A stretch of DNA of 64,000 nucleotides, taken from the NCBI GenBank assembly GCA_022843625.1, contig JALHNH010000019.1, positions 48,941 through 112,940 on the forward strand. Reading direction: 5' to 3'. The notes under the pieces are model-generated. The model was not told the DNA's origin. It searched no databases and saw nothing but the letters and a program-made list of their open reading frames with translations. This DNA is from Bryobacter sp. Its GTDB lineage: Bacteria > Acidobacteriota > Terriglobia > Bryobacterales > Bryobacteraceae. Below are positions 18,890-27,040 of the stretch, piece by piece (position 1 is the first letter of the stretch; the number at the start of each line of letters is the position of its first letter). The position numbers and the translations under genes are program-made.

Positions 18890-20307
18890 TCTCGAACTCC
18901 AATCATTACGGGTCGACTCGGTCGCTCCAGATCCAGCAGCCACAACGGCACTTCCCCACCAGTCACCGACCTCTCCGGAATCCTCACATTGATCTGCTGT
19001 ATCCCGTCCAGCCCCGGTGCCGCCCCAAAATACAACACCTCCGCCAGCCTGCCTCCAATAGAAACCTTCGGCTTCATCTTCCCCCCAAACAAGCCCCGGG
19101 CATAGATCTCAACCACATCACCAACCTCTGTTGGATCCGCAGCACTCACCAATCGCGCCGTCCCGCCATGCAGCACCGCCCCCTGCCCACCAAGGGTCAG
19201 CACTTCAAGCACCTTGGGTGCGACACCAGAGATAAACATCTCGGCAGTTGCACCACGTCCTCCGGCAATCAACACACGTCCATCACGCAACAAGGTGGCG
19301 CTATGTTCACCTCTGCGAGCAGACATTTCCGGCGCTGGATAAAAACCTCTCAAGTTGGTATCGAAGAATTCAGCCGATGACTGTAGGTTCTCGTCACCGC
19401 CAAACCCACCGGCAAGCAGCACTCTCCCATCCAGAAGCAAGGTCGCGGAATGACTGCTCCGCGCAGCCAACAGCTCCGAGCCTTCCGTTGAGCTGCGCTT
19501 CAGGGGATCAATCAAATCCGTACGTTTTGTATTTGAACTGAAGTAGTACTCCCATCCATATGGTTCTTCGTTGCCTCCTGCGACCAATACAGATCCGTCT
19601 GGCAAGAAAGTCATCGAGTGATCCTCCATGCCGTAGCCGGGCCACTGGAAGGTCACTGGCTCCAATGCACCTTCCAATTGGAGCACCCCGGCAGGAGAGA
19701 AAAATCCCCCAGCAAAAAGCACGCGATCATCGTCCAACAGGATTGCGCGCGGATAAGAGCCAGGTGCTGCCACCATACGAACCGGACGAAACGTCTGCGT
19801 GTCTGGATCAAACACTTCGATTGAATTCGAATTCTCAAATATGAGCACTCGACCGTCTTTGAGCAAATGCGCCGAGTGACGCGATCGCTCAATCGACATG
19901 TCCCCAACTCGCGTGAACTTCTTGGTTGTGGGATCAAAAATCTCAGCAGTCTTGAAGCTCCCCCTTCCCATCCACCCTCCGGCAATCAGCACCCGTCCAT
20001 CTGCCATCAAAGTTGCAGTATGATACTTCCGCGATGGCCGGAGGCCACCTACTTTTTCCACCAACCCGGTTGCAGGATCATACAACTCCGCTTCTATGCG
20101 GCACTCCATACAGTGCCGCCAGTAGGGATTCCCAATGTCTCCACCGTCCAACAACACACGTCCATCCGTCAGCAATGTTGCCGTATGCCCCATCCGCGGC
20201 TGCAACGCAATGCCCGCATCCTCAAACTTGTCTGAAGCAAATGCAAAACCTAAACTCAGGAACAAGAAAACTGCAGGCAATTTGGCTTCGGAACAAAGAG
20301 GCCTCAT
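18886..20307 (-). CDS. Secreted kelch-type beta-propeller protein with TIGR03437-like C-terminus (paralogue 3)
   Basis: The 473-residue product has its start at ATG 20307, which begins the signal peptide and overlaps the upstream stop by four bases. It has the same architecture as its neighbours. It also carries an extra Cys/His-containing loop in the first blade (GNPYWRHCMECRIEAELYDP), absent from paralogues 1 and 2 but present in paralogue 4. That loop holds two cysteines in CMEC spacing, which could bind a metal or form a disulfide. The C-terminal domain is intact (VSIGGRLAEVLYFG). Blades 1-3 are almost identical to those of paralogue 4, which marks a recent duplication or gene conversion. 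Confidence 0.9.
   Translation of the reverse strand: MRPLCSEAKLPAVFLFLSLGFAFASDKFEDAGIALQPRMGHTATLLTDGRVLLDGGDIGNPYWRHCMECRIEAELYDPATGLVEKVGGLRPSRKYHTATLMADGRVLIAGGWMGRGSFKTAEIFDPTTKKFTRVGDMSIERSRHSAHLLKDGRVLIFENSNSIEVFDPDTQTFRPVRMVAAPGSYPRAILLDDDRVLFAGGFFSPAGVLQLEGALEPVTFQWPGYGMEDHSMTFLPDGSVLVAGGNEEPYGWEYYFSSNTKRTDLIDPLKRSSTEGSELLAARSSHSATLLLDGRVLLAGGFGGDENLQSSAEFFDTNLRGFYPAPEMSARRGEHSATLLRDGRVLIAGGRGATAEMFISGVAPKVLEVLTLGGQGAVLHGGTARLVSAADPTEVGDVVEIYARGLFGGKMKPKVSIGGRLAEVLYFGAAPGLDGIQQINVRIPERSVTGGEVPLWLLDLERPSRPVMIGVRE
19846..20200. repeat. Long direct repeat copy A within propeller genes
   Basis: This stretch of paralogue 3 matches 21276-21630 of paralogue 4 at a constant offset of 1430 bases. 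I see only scattered mismatches, probably above 90 percent identity by eye. It encodes the first three blades. The rest of the two genes is clearly more divergent. Confidence 0.8.
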
Positions 20308-21722
20308 TCTATAACTCCGATCTTGACTACCTGACTTGGCCGATCCAGATCCATCAGCCAAATGGGTACGTCCCAGCCAGTTGAAGGCAACTCCGGAATC
20401 CTCACATTGATCTGCTGAACTCCAGCCAGCCCAGGTGCCGGCCCAATGTGCAAAATCTCAGCCAGCGTCCCACCGATCGAAACCTTCGGTTTTATCTTCC
20501 CTCCAACCAGGCCCCGGGCATAGATTTCAACCACATGACCAACCCACACAGGTCGCGCATTCGAAACCAATTCCCCTGACCCTGCATTAAAAACAGCCCC
20601 CTTCCCATCCAGGGTCAGTATTTCAAGCGGAGTTGGCACCGCATCGGAAAGAAACATCTCGGCAGAGGCAAAAGCCCCACCTGGGAATCCACCCGCAACC
20701 AACACTCGTCCATCCTGCAACAACGTGGCGCTATGTTCACTTCTGGGGACAGACATGGTCGGCCCGGCAAGGATTCTTTCCGAGCTAATATCAAACACCT
20801 CGGTGGAAGAATGCGCTGCCGTGTCTTTTCCGACTCCACCGGCAATAAGTACCCTTCCATCCATTAGTAACGTCGCCGAATGGTGACTTCGCGGCCACAG
20901 CAAGTTTGGCCCTGCATGAGCCCCAAGTTTTGAAAGATCAAATAGATCCGTGCGAGTTGTATTGGAGCTGAACTGATAGTCCCATCCGCACATTTCTTCA
21001 TTGCCTCCCGCAATCAAAACAGATTGATTAGGGAGCAACGTCATAGTATGGTCCTCCATGCCCACCATTGGCCGCCCAAAAGCCACTGGCCTAATTGTGC
21101 CGTTAGTTCGGAAAATACCCGCTGAGAAAGTAAATCCACCCGTAAACAACAGTTGATCATCCTCCATCATCAATGCCCGCTTATAGTCGCCTGGAAATCC
21201 TGTTACAGGAATGGGATTAAAAGTCCGAGCATCCGGGTCAAACACATCAATCGAGCTTTCAGTCCCAAAGATAAGCACTCGACCGTCTTTCAGCAAATGC
21301 GCCGAGTGACGGGATCGCTCAATCGACATATCCCCAACCGGCGTGAAGTTCTTGGTTGCGGGATCAAAAATCTCAGCAGTCTTGAAACTCCCCCTGCCCA
21401 TCCACCCTCCGGCAATCAGTACCCGCCCATCTGCCATCAAGGTTGCCGTATGGTACTTCCGCGATGGCCGGAGGCCACCTACTTTTTCCACCAACCCGGT
21501 TGCAGGATCGTATAACTCCGCCTCTATGCTGCACTCCATACAGTGCCGCCAATAGGGATTCCCAATGGCCCCACCATCCAGAAACACACGCCCGTCAGGC
21601 AGCAACGTAGCCGTATGCCCCATCCGCGGCTGTAATATGGCCCCTGCGTCCTCAAACCGGTCTGCAGCCAACGCAAGCCCCAAGGCCATCAATAGCCAAC
21701 CGGAAATCAATTTGAAACTCAT
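20304..21722 (-). CDS. Secreted kelch-type beta-propeller protein with TIGR03437-like C-terminus (paralogue 4)
   Basis: The 472-residue product has its start at ATG 21722 (MSFKLISGWLLMALGLALAA signal). An in-frame ATG ten codons earlier adds only a polar extension. It has seven kelch-like blades with the first-blade CMEC loop, followed by the C-terminal domain (VSIGGTLAEILHIG, VQQINVRIPEL). Blades 1-3 match paralogue 3 almost exactly, while blades 4-7 differ. It starts 44 bases after the stop of paralogue 5, the only junction in the array without an overlap. Confidence 0.9.
   Translation of the reverse strand: MSFKLISGWLLMALGLALAADRFEDAGAILQPRMGHTATLLPDGRVFLDGGAIGNPYWRHCMECSIEAELYDPATGLVEKVGGLRPSRKYHTATLMADGRVLIAGGWMGRGSFKTAEIFDPATKNFTPVGDMSIERSRHSAHLLKDGRVLIFGTESSIDVFDPDARTFNPIPVTGFPGDYKRALMMEDDQLLFTGGFTFSAGIFRTNGTIRPVAFGRPMVGMEDHTMTLLPNQSVLIAGGNEEMCGWDYQFSSNTTRTDLFDLSKLGAHAGPNLLWPRSHHSATLLMDGRVLIAGGVGKDTAAHSSTEVFDISSERILAGPTMSVPRSEHSATLLQDGRVLVAGGFPGGAFASAEMFLSDAVPTPLEILTLDGKGAVFNAGSGELVSNARPVWVGHVVEIYARGLVGGKIKPKVSIGGTLAEILHIGPAPGLAGVQQINVRIPELPSTGWDVPIWLMDLDRPSQVVKIGVIE
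21276..21630. repeat. Long direct repeat copy B within propeller genes
   Basis: Partner of 19846-20200, with the same offset of 1430 bases throughout. It lies in blades 1-3 of paralogue 4. Confidence 0.8.
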
Positions 21723-21766
21723 AAATTGCAAACTCCAATTCTCAAATTTCAAACCAGTCGAAATCG

Positions 21767-23215
21767 CTATTTGATGGCGATCCTTAACGCAGGGCTGGTG
21801 CGGCCTAAATCCATCAGCCAGAGACCCACCTCCGGTCCAGTTTCTGCATCAATTGGAACTCGGACCAAAAGCTCAAACAGACCCTCTTCCGAAACTTGTC
21901 TAAAGTGCACCAATTCAGCCAGCTTCCCTCCAATCGAAATCCTCGGCTCGATCTTTCGTCCAAAGAGCCCTCGAACATTCACAATCAGTAGCTCTCCCCG
22001 TAACGCGGGATGCGAAGCGGATATGGATGGATACCAGCGTGATAGGGGATAAACTTTTCCACCCCAACCGTCATCGTAAAAATCCAACTCAGGAGACTTT
22101 TCCCCCGGCACAAAAAACTCGGCCTGAGCCACACCCTTCTGCACCCCACCAAAAACCAGCGCGCGCCCATCGCGCAGCAAAGTAGCGGTATGTTCGCTCC
22201 GTCCATAAGACATCGTTGGTCTTTCGGAAAACATGCGCGTATCTAATTCAAACACCTCCGTGCTGCCAGTTGGAAATTCACTCCAATCGACCCCGCCGCT
22301 TACCAGCACTCGCCCATCCATAAGCAAGGTGGCCCGATGGCCCGCCCGTTCCGTGTTCATGGGCGGGAGTAGCTGGGATGTTCTCCTTCGCCAATCCAAC
22401 AAAGCAGCTCTTCTTGTTCCAACCGGGTATAGATAAATGTATGGATAAGCCTGATAATTTCGCCATTCATCCGGGCTGGCCAATCCTCCTAGCGCAAGCA
22501 CCTCGCCGTTCCCAACCTGCGTCAACGAATGATCCATCATCCCGCCAATAATGGGCTCTTCTGCAAATGCCTCGAGTTGCCCATTAGGACCCAACAGCTT
22601 CGCCGTAAATGGAAAACCCCCAACGGTCAAAAACTGTTCAGAACTCACCCGGACTGCCAGCGAATATACGGAAGCTTCCACTGGCAGACGGAATTCGGTA
22701 AAGGTCCGCGATTCTGGATCAAATATCTCTGCTGTTTTCGCGGTTCCGCCAAATAGCAAAACCCGCCCGTCACCGAGCAGCTCGGCAGAATGTCGCGATC
22801 GGGCAGAAATCATGACGCCAAGGTCCAGAAACTCCCCAGTCCCCGGGTTAAAAAGCTCAGCGGTCTGGCTATCCTGGTCCCCCATCCAGCCTCCCGCGAT
22901 CAGCACCTGTCCGTCTGCCAGTAGCGTCGCCGTATGATATTTCCGCGAAAGCCTGGGCCCGCCAATCTTGACAACACTTCGCAGGATCGGATCGTAGAGC
23001 TCAGCTTCAAGCCTGCACCGAAAGCAATGCTGCGGATACGGGTCGCCAACCGCTCCACCTTCAATCAGGATCCGTCCATCCACCAACATCGTCGCGCTGT
23101 GCCCCATCCTCGGTTCTAAACCAGGCCCAACAAGCTCGAATTTCTCTGCTGCAACAGAGTTTCCCAAAGCCAGCAAAGTGGCCATAATACTTCTGCAAAC
23201 GGAAGTTCTGAGCAT
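21767..23215 (-). CDS. Secreted kelch-type propeller protein, divergent array founder (paralogue 5)
   Basis: The 482-residue product is read from ATG 23215 (MLRTSVCRSIMATLLALGNS signal). An in-frame ATG at 23266 is an alternative. Blades are kelch-like (GHSATMLVDGRILIEGG, YHTATLLADGQVLIAGG, EHTATLLRDGRALVFGG), and the first blade has a CFRC pair where paralogues 3 and 4 have CMEC. The C-terminal domain is strongly diverged. It keeps ISIGGKLAELVHF but lacks the GVQQINVR core found in the others, replaced by EGLFELLVRVPID. It is the promoter-proximal gene. The 259-base upstream gap, shared with a divergent gene, shows no convincing promoter to me. Confidence 0.88.
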   Translation of the reverse strand: MLRTSVCRSIMATLLALGNSVAAEKFELVGPGLEPRMGHSATMLVDGRILIEGGAVGDPYPQHCFRCRLEAELYDPILRSVVKIGGPRLSRKYHTATLLADGQVLIAGGWMGDQDSQTAELFNPGTGEFLDLGVMISARSRHSAELLGDGRVLLFGGTAKTAEIFDPESRTFTEFRLPVEASVYSLAVRVSSEQFLTVGGFPFTAKLLGPNGQLEAFAEEPIIGGMMDHSLTQVGNGEVLALGGLASPDEWRNYQAYPYIYLYPVGTRRAALLDWRRRTSQLLPPMNTERAGHRATLLMDGRVLVSGGVDWSEFPTGSTEVFELDTRMFSERPTMSYGRSEHTATLLRDGRALVFGGVQKGVAQAEFFVPGEKSPELDFYDDGWGGKVYPLSRWYPSISASHPALRGELLIVNVRGLFGRKIEPRISIGGKLAELVHFRQVSEEGLFELLVRVPIDAETGPEVGLWLMDLGRTSPALRIAIK

Positions 23216-23474
23216 AGTGTTTGCATTAAAGTACCAGAATCCGCTCAGGAAACAAATGAGTAACATATGAGGAAACTATTGAATTCTGCTAAAACAGGCC
23301 CAAATCTATAACTTTCCCTGGATAACAGACACAATCGGCCCCAGAGGTTTACTGCCGCCATTGAAAAGCAAAGGCAAGAAAAAGCAGGTTTTCGCTGGAC
23401 ACGACAACTCCCTTCGCAACCGCTAAGCCAGACGAGCCAACCCACCCAACCTACAGCTTCGTTTGGCACCCAAA

Positions 23475-24092
23475 ATGCTCAAACTCAAATGGAAGCCGCA
23501 GGTGAAATTCATGCGCAAGCTCATCCGCCTGGTCCTCTTCGCCACCCTCGCCATCGCAGTAACCGCCTCGATCCTTGTCCAGATCCCAGCCTCGCCCAAC
23601 CTCGAATCCCTCGGCGGCGGCAAAAAAGCCAAAGCCCTCATCCTCTACCACCCCAGCCGCGACGCCCACTTCACCGACGACCTCACCATCGCCATAGCAA
23701 ACGGCCTAAAATCCAAAGGCCTCTCAGTGGAACGCTCCACCCTCAACTCGCGCACAGACAATTCCCCACGCGAATACGCTCTGATTGTCATCGTAACCAA
23801 CACATACTATTGGACCCCGGACCTTCCCACCCTCTGGTACCTCAAATGGGCCAACCTGAAGGGTACCAACGTCTTGGCAATCACAGCCGGTGCTGGCTCC
23901 ACCGACCGGGCCAAACACCTCCTCGAAGACGCCATCCAAAGCTCCGGTGCAAACCTGATCGCCTCTCGATCCTTTTGGCTCCTCCGCCCAAACGACGAAA
24001 CCCGCTTGCGCGAGCCAAACCGCGCCGTAGCCCTCGAACAAGCCACCCATCTGGCGCACGACATCTCTACCAAACTGAAAGTGGGTGATTGA
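23475..24092 (+). CDS. Membrane-anchored flavodoxin-like protein
   Basis: The 205-residue protein has one N-terminal membrane segment (about 13-35). A compact alpha/beta domain then opens with KALILYHPSRDAHFTDDLTI, continued by AIANGLKSKG and IVIVTNTYYWTPDLPTL. This resembles the first phosphate loop and second strand of flavodoxins, but the typical (S/T)xTGxT loop is replaced by HPSRDA, so FMN binding is doubtful. Starts TTG 23463, ATG 23475 and ATG 23511 are all possible. I chose the first ATG. The next gene begins one base after its TGA, so the two form a pair. Confidence 0.65.
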   Translation: MLKLKWKPQVKFMRKLIRLVLFATLAIAVTASILVQIPASPNLESLGGGKKAKALILYHPSRDAHFTDDLTIAIANGLKSKGLSVERSTLNSRTDNSPREYALIVIVTNTYYWTPDLPTLWYLKWANLKGTNVLAITAGAGSTDRAKHLLEDAIQSSGANLIASRSFWLLRPNDETRLREPNRAVALEQATHLAHDISTKLKVGD

Positions 24093-24093
24093 T

Positions 24094-24786
24094 ATGCCGC
24101 AACTCCGGGTGAATACACCCAAAAGACTCTTCCTCTTCGGTCTAATCGCAAGCGCAGCCGTCTATGTCGGCTATGTCGGCACCACCTGGCTCTCCTATGC
24201 AAAACGCAAAGCGAAGGATCGCGACCCGCTCCTCGACACCTACATGCCGGACTTCGAGGTCGCAGAGCGCCATACCATCCACATCAAAGCACCAGCCCTC
24301 TTGGCCTTCTCTACAGCCCTCAAAACCAACATGGAAGGCTCCGCAATCATTCGCGCTCTCTTCCGCAGCCGCGAATTTATTTTGGGAGGCAACGCTCCAC
24401 CCCCATCGCCGCCCAAAGGCCTCCTCAAGCAACTCACCTCCATCGGCTGGGGCATGCTCGCAGAAATCCCCGGCCAGGAAATCGTGATGGGCTCCGCAAC
24501 CCAGCCCTGGGAAGCAAACCCCGTCTTCCGCCCCATCCCACCCCGCGAATTCGAAGCCTTCAACGAGCCAAACTACGTCAAGATCGCCTGGACGCTAAGC
24601 GTCGAATCCACCGGCCCCAGTACCTCAAAAGCCATCACCGAAACGCGCGTCCAAACTACCTCGCCCGAAGCAAGAGAAAGATTCCGAATCTACTGGGCCT
24701 GCCTCTCCCCCGGTATCCTCCTAATCCGAAGGGCCCTTTTCCGCCAGATCAAGAAAGAGGCAGAACTAAGCTTCACTCATCCCTGA
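24094..24786 (+). CDS. Membrane-anchored SRPBCC-like protein
   Basis: The 230-residue protein has an N-terminal membrane segment (about 14-32). The soluble domain opens with HTIHIKAPALLAFSTALKTN and closes with TSPEARERFRIYWACLSPG and a basic amphipathic helix, IRRALFRQIKKEAE. This order is typical of SRPBCC/START-like proteins with a hydrophobic ligand pocket, although no ligand can be named. A GTG nine bases upstream is an alternative start. The ATG follows the preceding stop by one base. It overlaps the convergent MscS gene by ten bases. Confidence 0.6.
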   Translation: MPQLRVNTPKRLFLFGLIASAAVYVGYVGTTWLSYAKRKAKDRDPLLDTYMPDFEVAERHTIHIKAPALLAFSTALKTNMEGSAIIRALFRSREFILGGNAPPPSPPKGLLKQLTSIGWGMLAEIPGQEIVMGSATQPWEANPVFRPIPPREFEAFNEPNYVKIAWTLSVESTGPSTSKAITETRVQTTSPEARERFRIYWACLSPGILLIRRALFRQIKKEAELSFTHP

Positions 24787-26330
24787 GGCACCGGCGGATC
24801 CGTTGCCACCCCAGGCGCTCCGCCGAGTTCCAGTGCCCCCTTCTCCACATAAAGCGTCTGCGACGGAAAAGCAAAATCCGAATCATGCTTCTTCACAATT
24901 TCCATCACCCGCAACAACAACTCCTCCTGCACCGTCAAAAAGTAAGCATAATCCGGTGTAAGTACATAAGCAAACAATTCGATATCCAGCGAGTAAGTCC
25001 CAAACTTCAAAAACTGCACCCGCCGCCCCTCCTCGCTCACCCGCTCATCCTTCTCAAGCAAGTCCCGCAGCTCATCCAGCAGCCCCCGCATCCCCCCGCT
25101 CTCCATCCCATACTTCACCCCAATCACGTGCTTAAACAAAATCCGGTCCCGCTGCCCCAGATTCTCGATATTCATGGTCGCCAACTGCCCGTTCGGTATG
25201 TATAAAACACTCCGTTGCACCGTCCGGAACCGTGTCGCCCGCAACCCAATATCCTCAACCGTTCCAACCGTAGTAGCGAACTGACAACTATCTCCCACCC
25301 GAATACTCTGGTCGCTCAACAACGACAACCCGCCAAACACATTCTCCAGCGTCTTCTGTGCCGCAAACGCAATCGCAATACCACCGATCCCAAGTCCAGC
25401 CAGAGCAGCCGTGATGTCATAGCCGAAACTCTTCAGCCCAAACAACACTGCGCCCAGCAAAACAAGCAACTGCACCAGCCGCCGCCCCAACTGCAACATC
25501 GATTGCGTGGAGCTCAAGTTATTAGCAGCCAGATACTCGCGAATTCTCCGGTCAGCATACCCAATTACGCTAAAGATCACCCAAACCCATAACATCAGCC
25601 AAAGCACAATCAGCACGCGCGAATACCAGACCCGGTACACCAGCGGCAAACCCAGCAAGCGAGAAGCAAAGTTGTGCAACACCAAACCCACAAACAAAAC
25701 CGCCGGCAGATTAGGCGTTCGCGACACCTCCCACCGCGCCGGCACCCAACGCGCAAACCACCAAATCAAACCCCACGCCAATCCCATGGCCAACGGCAGC
25801 GCAATCAAAATCGCGAGCAACACCCAAACCGGCATCGACCAGAAGTGATTGTCGATCAAAACCCTGGGCAGCATCCGTTCCACAGCCGGAAAACCAAACT
25901 CCGAAAACTGCTGCGGTGCCAGTTCCACCGTCTCCCGGCTCAGAAGCCAAACCTGCTGCCCGGCCTCAGCCACCCGAACCATCACCACCGCGCTCGACTG
26001 CTCCGCGCCCACCACCGCCCCAACCGTATCCCGGTCTGCCGCCATCCCGTCTTCAGCATTGCCCTCCGGCTTCGAGCTAATCGAATCCAGATTTCCTACA
26101 AAGCCGCGATCCAACACAAAGAGCAACTCGCGGGCAATCTCCACCCGCTCCTTCTCCCTCACCTCCGGCGCAAACTGCACGTACCGCGTCGCCTTCGCGA
26201 AATTTCCCTCATGAGCACTCCGCAAAAAGCCCATAAAGCTCGATTTTGGCGTCGTCCGGCCCAGCCGGTCCAGCGCCGTCTGCCCGCTCGCCAGCCCACT
26301 CAGCACGATAATTGCAATCCAGATCCGCAT
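24777..26330 (-). CDS. MscS family mechanosensitive channel with periplasmic N-terminal domain
   Basis: The 517-residue protein is read from ATG 26330, which begins the signal peptide MRIWIAIIVLSGLASGQ. A soluble periplasmic part (about 20-160) is followed by membrane helices and the MscS pore helix (GIGGIAIAFAAQKTLENVFG). The beta domain (IRVGDSCQFATTVGTVEDIG) and C-terminal domain come next. Gating under membrane tension is the family role. Length and N-terminal extension resemble the larger MscK/YnaI-type members rather than E. coli MscS. It stands alone, with a divergent promoter region towards 26483. Confidence 0.92.
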   Translation of the reverse strand: MRIWIAIIVLSGLASGQTALDRLGRTTPKSSFMGFLRSAHEGNFAKATRYVQFAPEVREKERVEIARELLFVLDRGFVGNLDSISSKPEGNAEDGMAADRDTVGAVVGAEQSSAVVMVRVAEAGQQVWLLSRETVELAPQQFSEFGFPAVERMLPRVLIDNHFWSMPVWVLLAILIALPLAMGLAWGLIWWFARWVPARWEVSRTPNLPAVLFVGLVLHNFASRLLGLPLVYRVWYSRVLIVLWLMLWVWVIFSVIGYADRRIREYLAANNLSSTQSMLQLGRRLVQLLVLLGAVLFGLKSFGYDITAALAGLGIGGIAIAFAAQKTLENVFGGLSLLSDQSIRVGDSCQFATTVGTVEDIGLRATRFRTVQRSVLYIPNGQLATMNIENLGQRDRILFKHVIGVKYGMESGGMRGLLDELRDLLEKDERVSEEGRRVQFLKFGTYSLDIELFAYVLTPDYAYFLTVQEELLLRVMEIVKKHDSDFAFPSQTLYVEKGALELGGAPGVATDPPVPQG

Positions 26331-26403
26331 AGCTCCTCCCACCATAACCCCATTTTGTGACACGGGTGTGGGTCAATCTGTGTCCCACTGCCACACCCAG
26401 CCC

Positions 26404-26432
26404 TTGAAAACAAGAATTAAATGCTTTAGAAT
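26404..26432 (+). promoter_or_regulatory. Sigma-70-type promoter
   Basis: TTGAAA (26404-26409) and TAGAAT (26427-26432) are separated by exactly 17 bases in an AT-rich stretch. They lie 50 bases upstream of the ATG at 26483. Both boxes match the vegetative consensus in five of six positions, and an AAGGATGGAAAG-type ribosome site follows. It would drive the 185-residue gene and the coupled metalloprotease. Confidence 0.7.
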
Positions 26433-26482
26433 CAATAAAGTAATTCGGTAGCTTGCGTGCTACCGATAAGGATGGAAAGATC

Positions 26483-27040
26483 ATGTCGCGCCGCTGTGCC
26501 AGCCTCCCTCTCGTCACCACGCTCCTTGCGAGCCTGACGCTAGCGCTGTCTGCAGCCACCCTCGAGCAACTTTCCGAAGCCCGCCTGATCGACGAATCCA
26601 CTGAAATCGTCCGCGGCACCGTAACCTATTGCACCCAGACCTACCGCCAGCCGGTCATCTGGACGGTCTGCGAAGTCGCCGTAACAGAGCGATTCAAAGG
26701 CCAGCCCGCCACCAAAATCCTGGTTGCCATCCCCGGCGGCACCGCCTCCGGCTTCCGCCAGAGCTTTGAAGGCTCTCCCACCCTCACCCGCAACTCCGAA
26801 TATCTATTTTTCCTCTGGCAAGGCAAGAGCGGCCTCAAACAAATCATGGGCCTCAGCCAGGGTCTCCTCAACATTGTCAAAGACGCAAACGGCAACCTGA
26901 TGGTCGCCCGTGCCAAAGCCGAAGACCGCATGGTCACCCCGGAAGGCCAACCCGTCCAGGACCCCGGCGTGAACCTCCGCCTGAGCGATATGCGCAGCCG
27001 CATCTCGTCGAGACAACAGCCCCGCGGAGCACGCCAGTGA
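26483..27040 (+). CDS. Exported hypothetical protein coupled to metalloprotease
   Basis: The 185-residue protein has a signal peptide (to about 24). A region beginning ARLIDESTEIVRGTVTYCTQ follows, then VTERFKGQPATKILVAIPGG and a hydrophobic strand SEYLFFLWQGKSG. The two cysteines (CTQ and VCEV) are about 18 residues apart and may pair. I recognise no named family, though similar fold patterns accompany secreted proteases in Acidobacteria. The start at ATG 26483 was preferred over one ten codons upstream because of the ribosome site and signal peptide. Its TGA overlaps the GTG of the metalloprotease by four bases, so a functional link such as chaperone or inhibitor is possible (inference). 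Confidence 0.75.
   Translation: MSRRCASLPLVTTLLASLTLALSAATLEQLSEARLIDESTEIVRGTVTYCTQTYRQPVIWTVCEVAVTERFKGQPATKILVAIPGGTASGFRQSFEGSPTLTRNSEYLFFLWQGKSGLKQIMGLSQGLLNIVKDANGNLMVARAKAEDRMVTPEGQPVQDPGVNLRLSDMRSRISSRQQPRGARQ

Noticed and set aside
16059..23215. Possible CRISPR or other short-repeat array
   Set aside because: The similarity is coding (kelch blades) with variable spacing of about 150-200 bases and no constant spacer.
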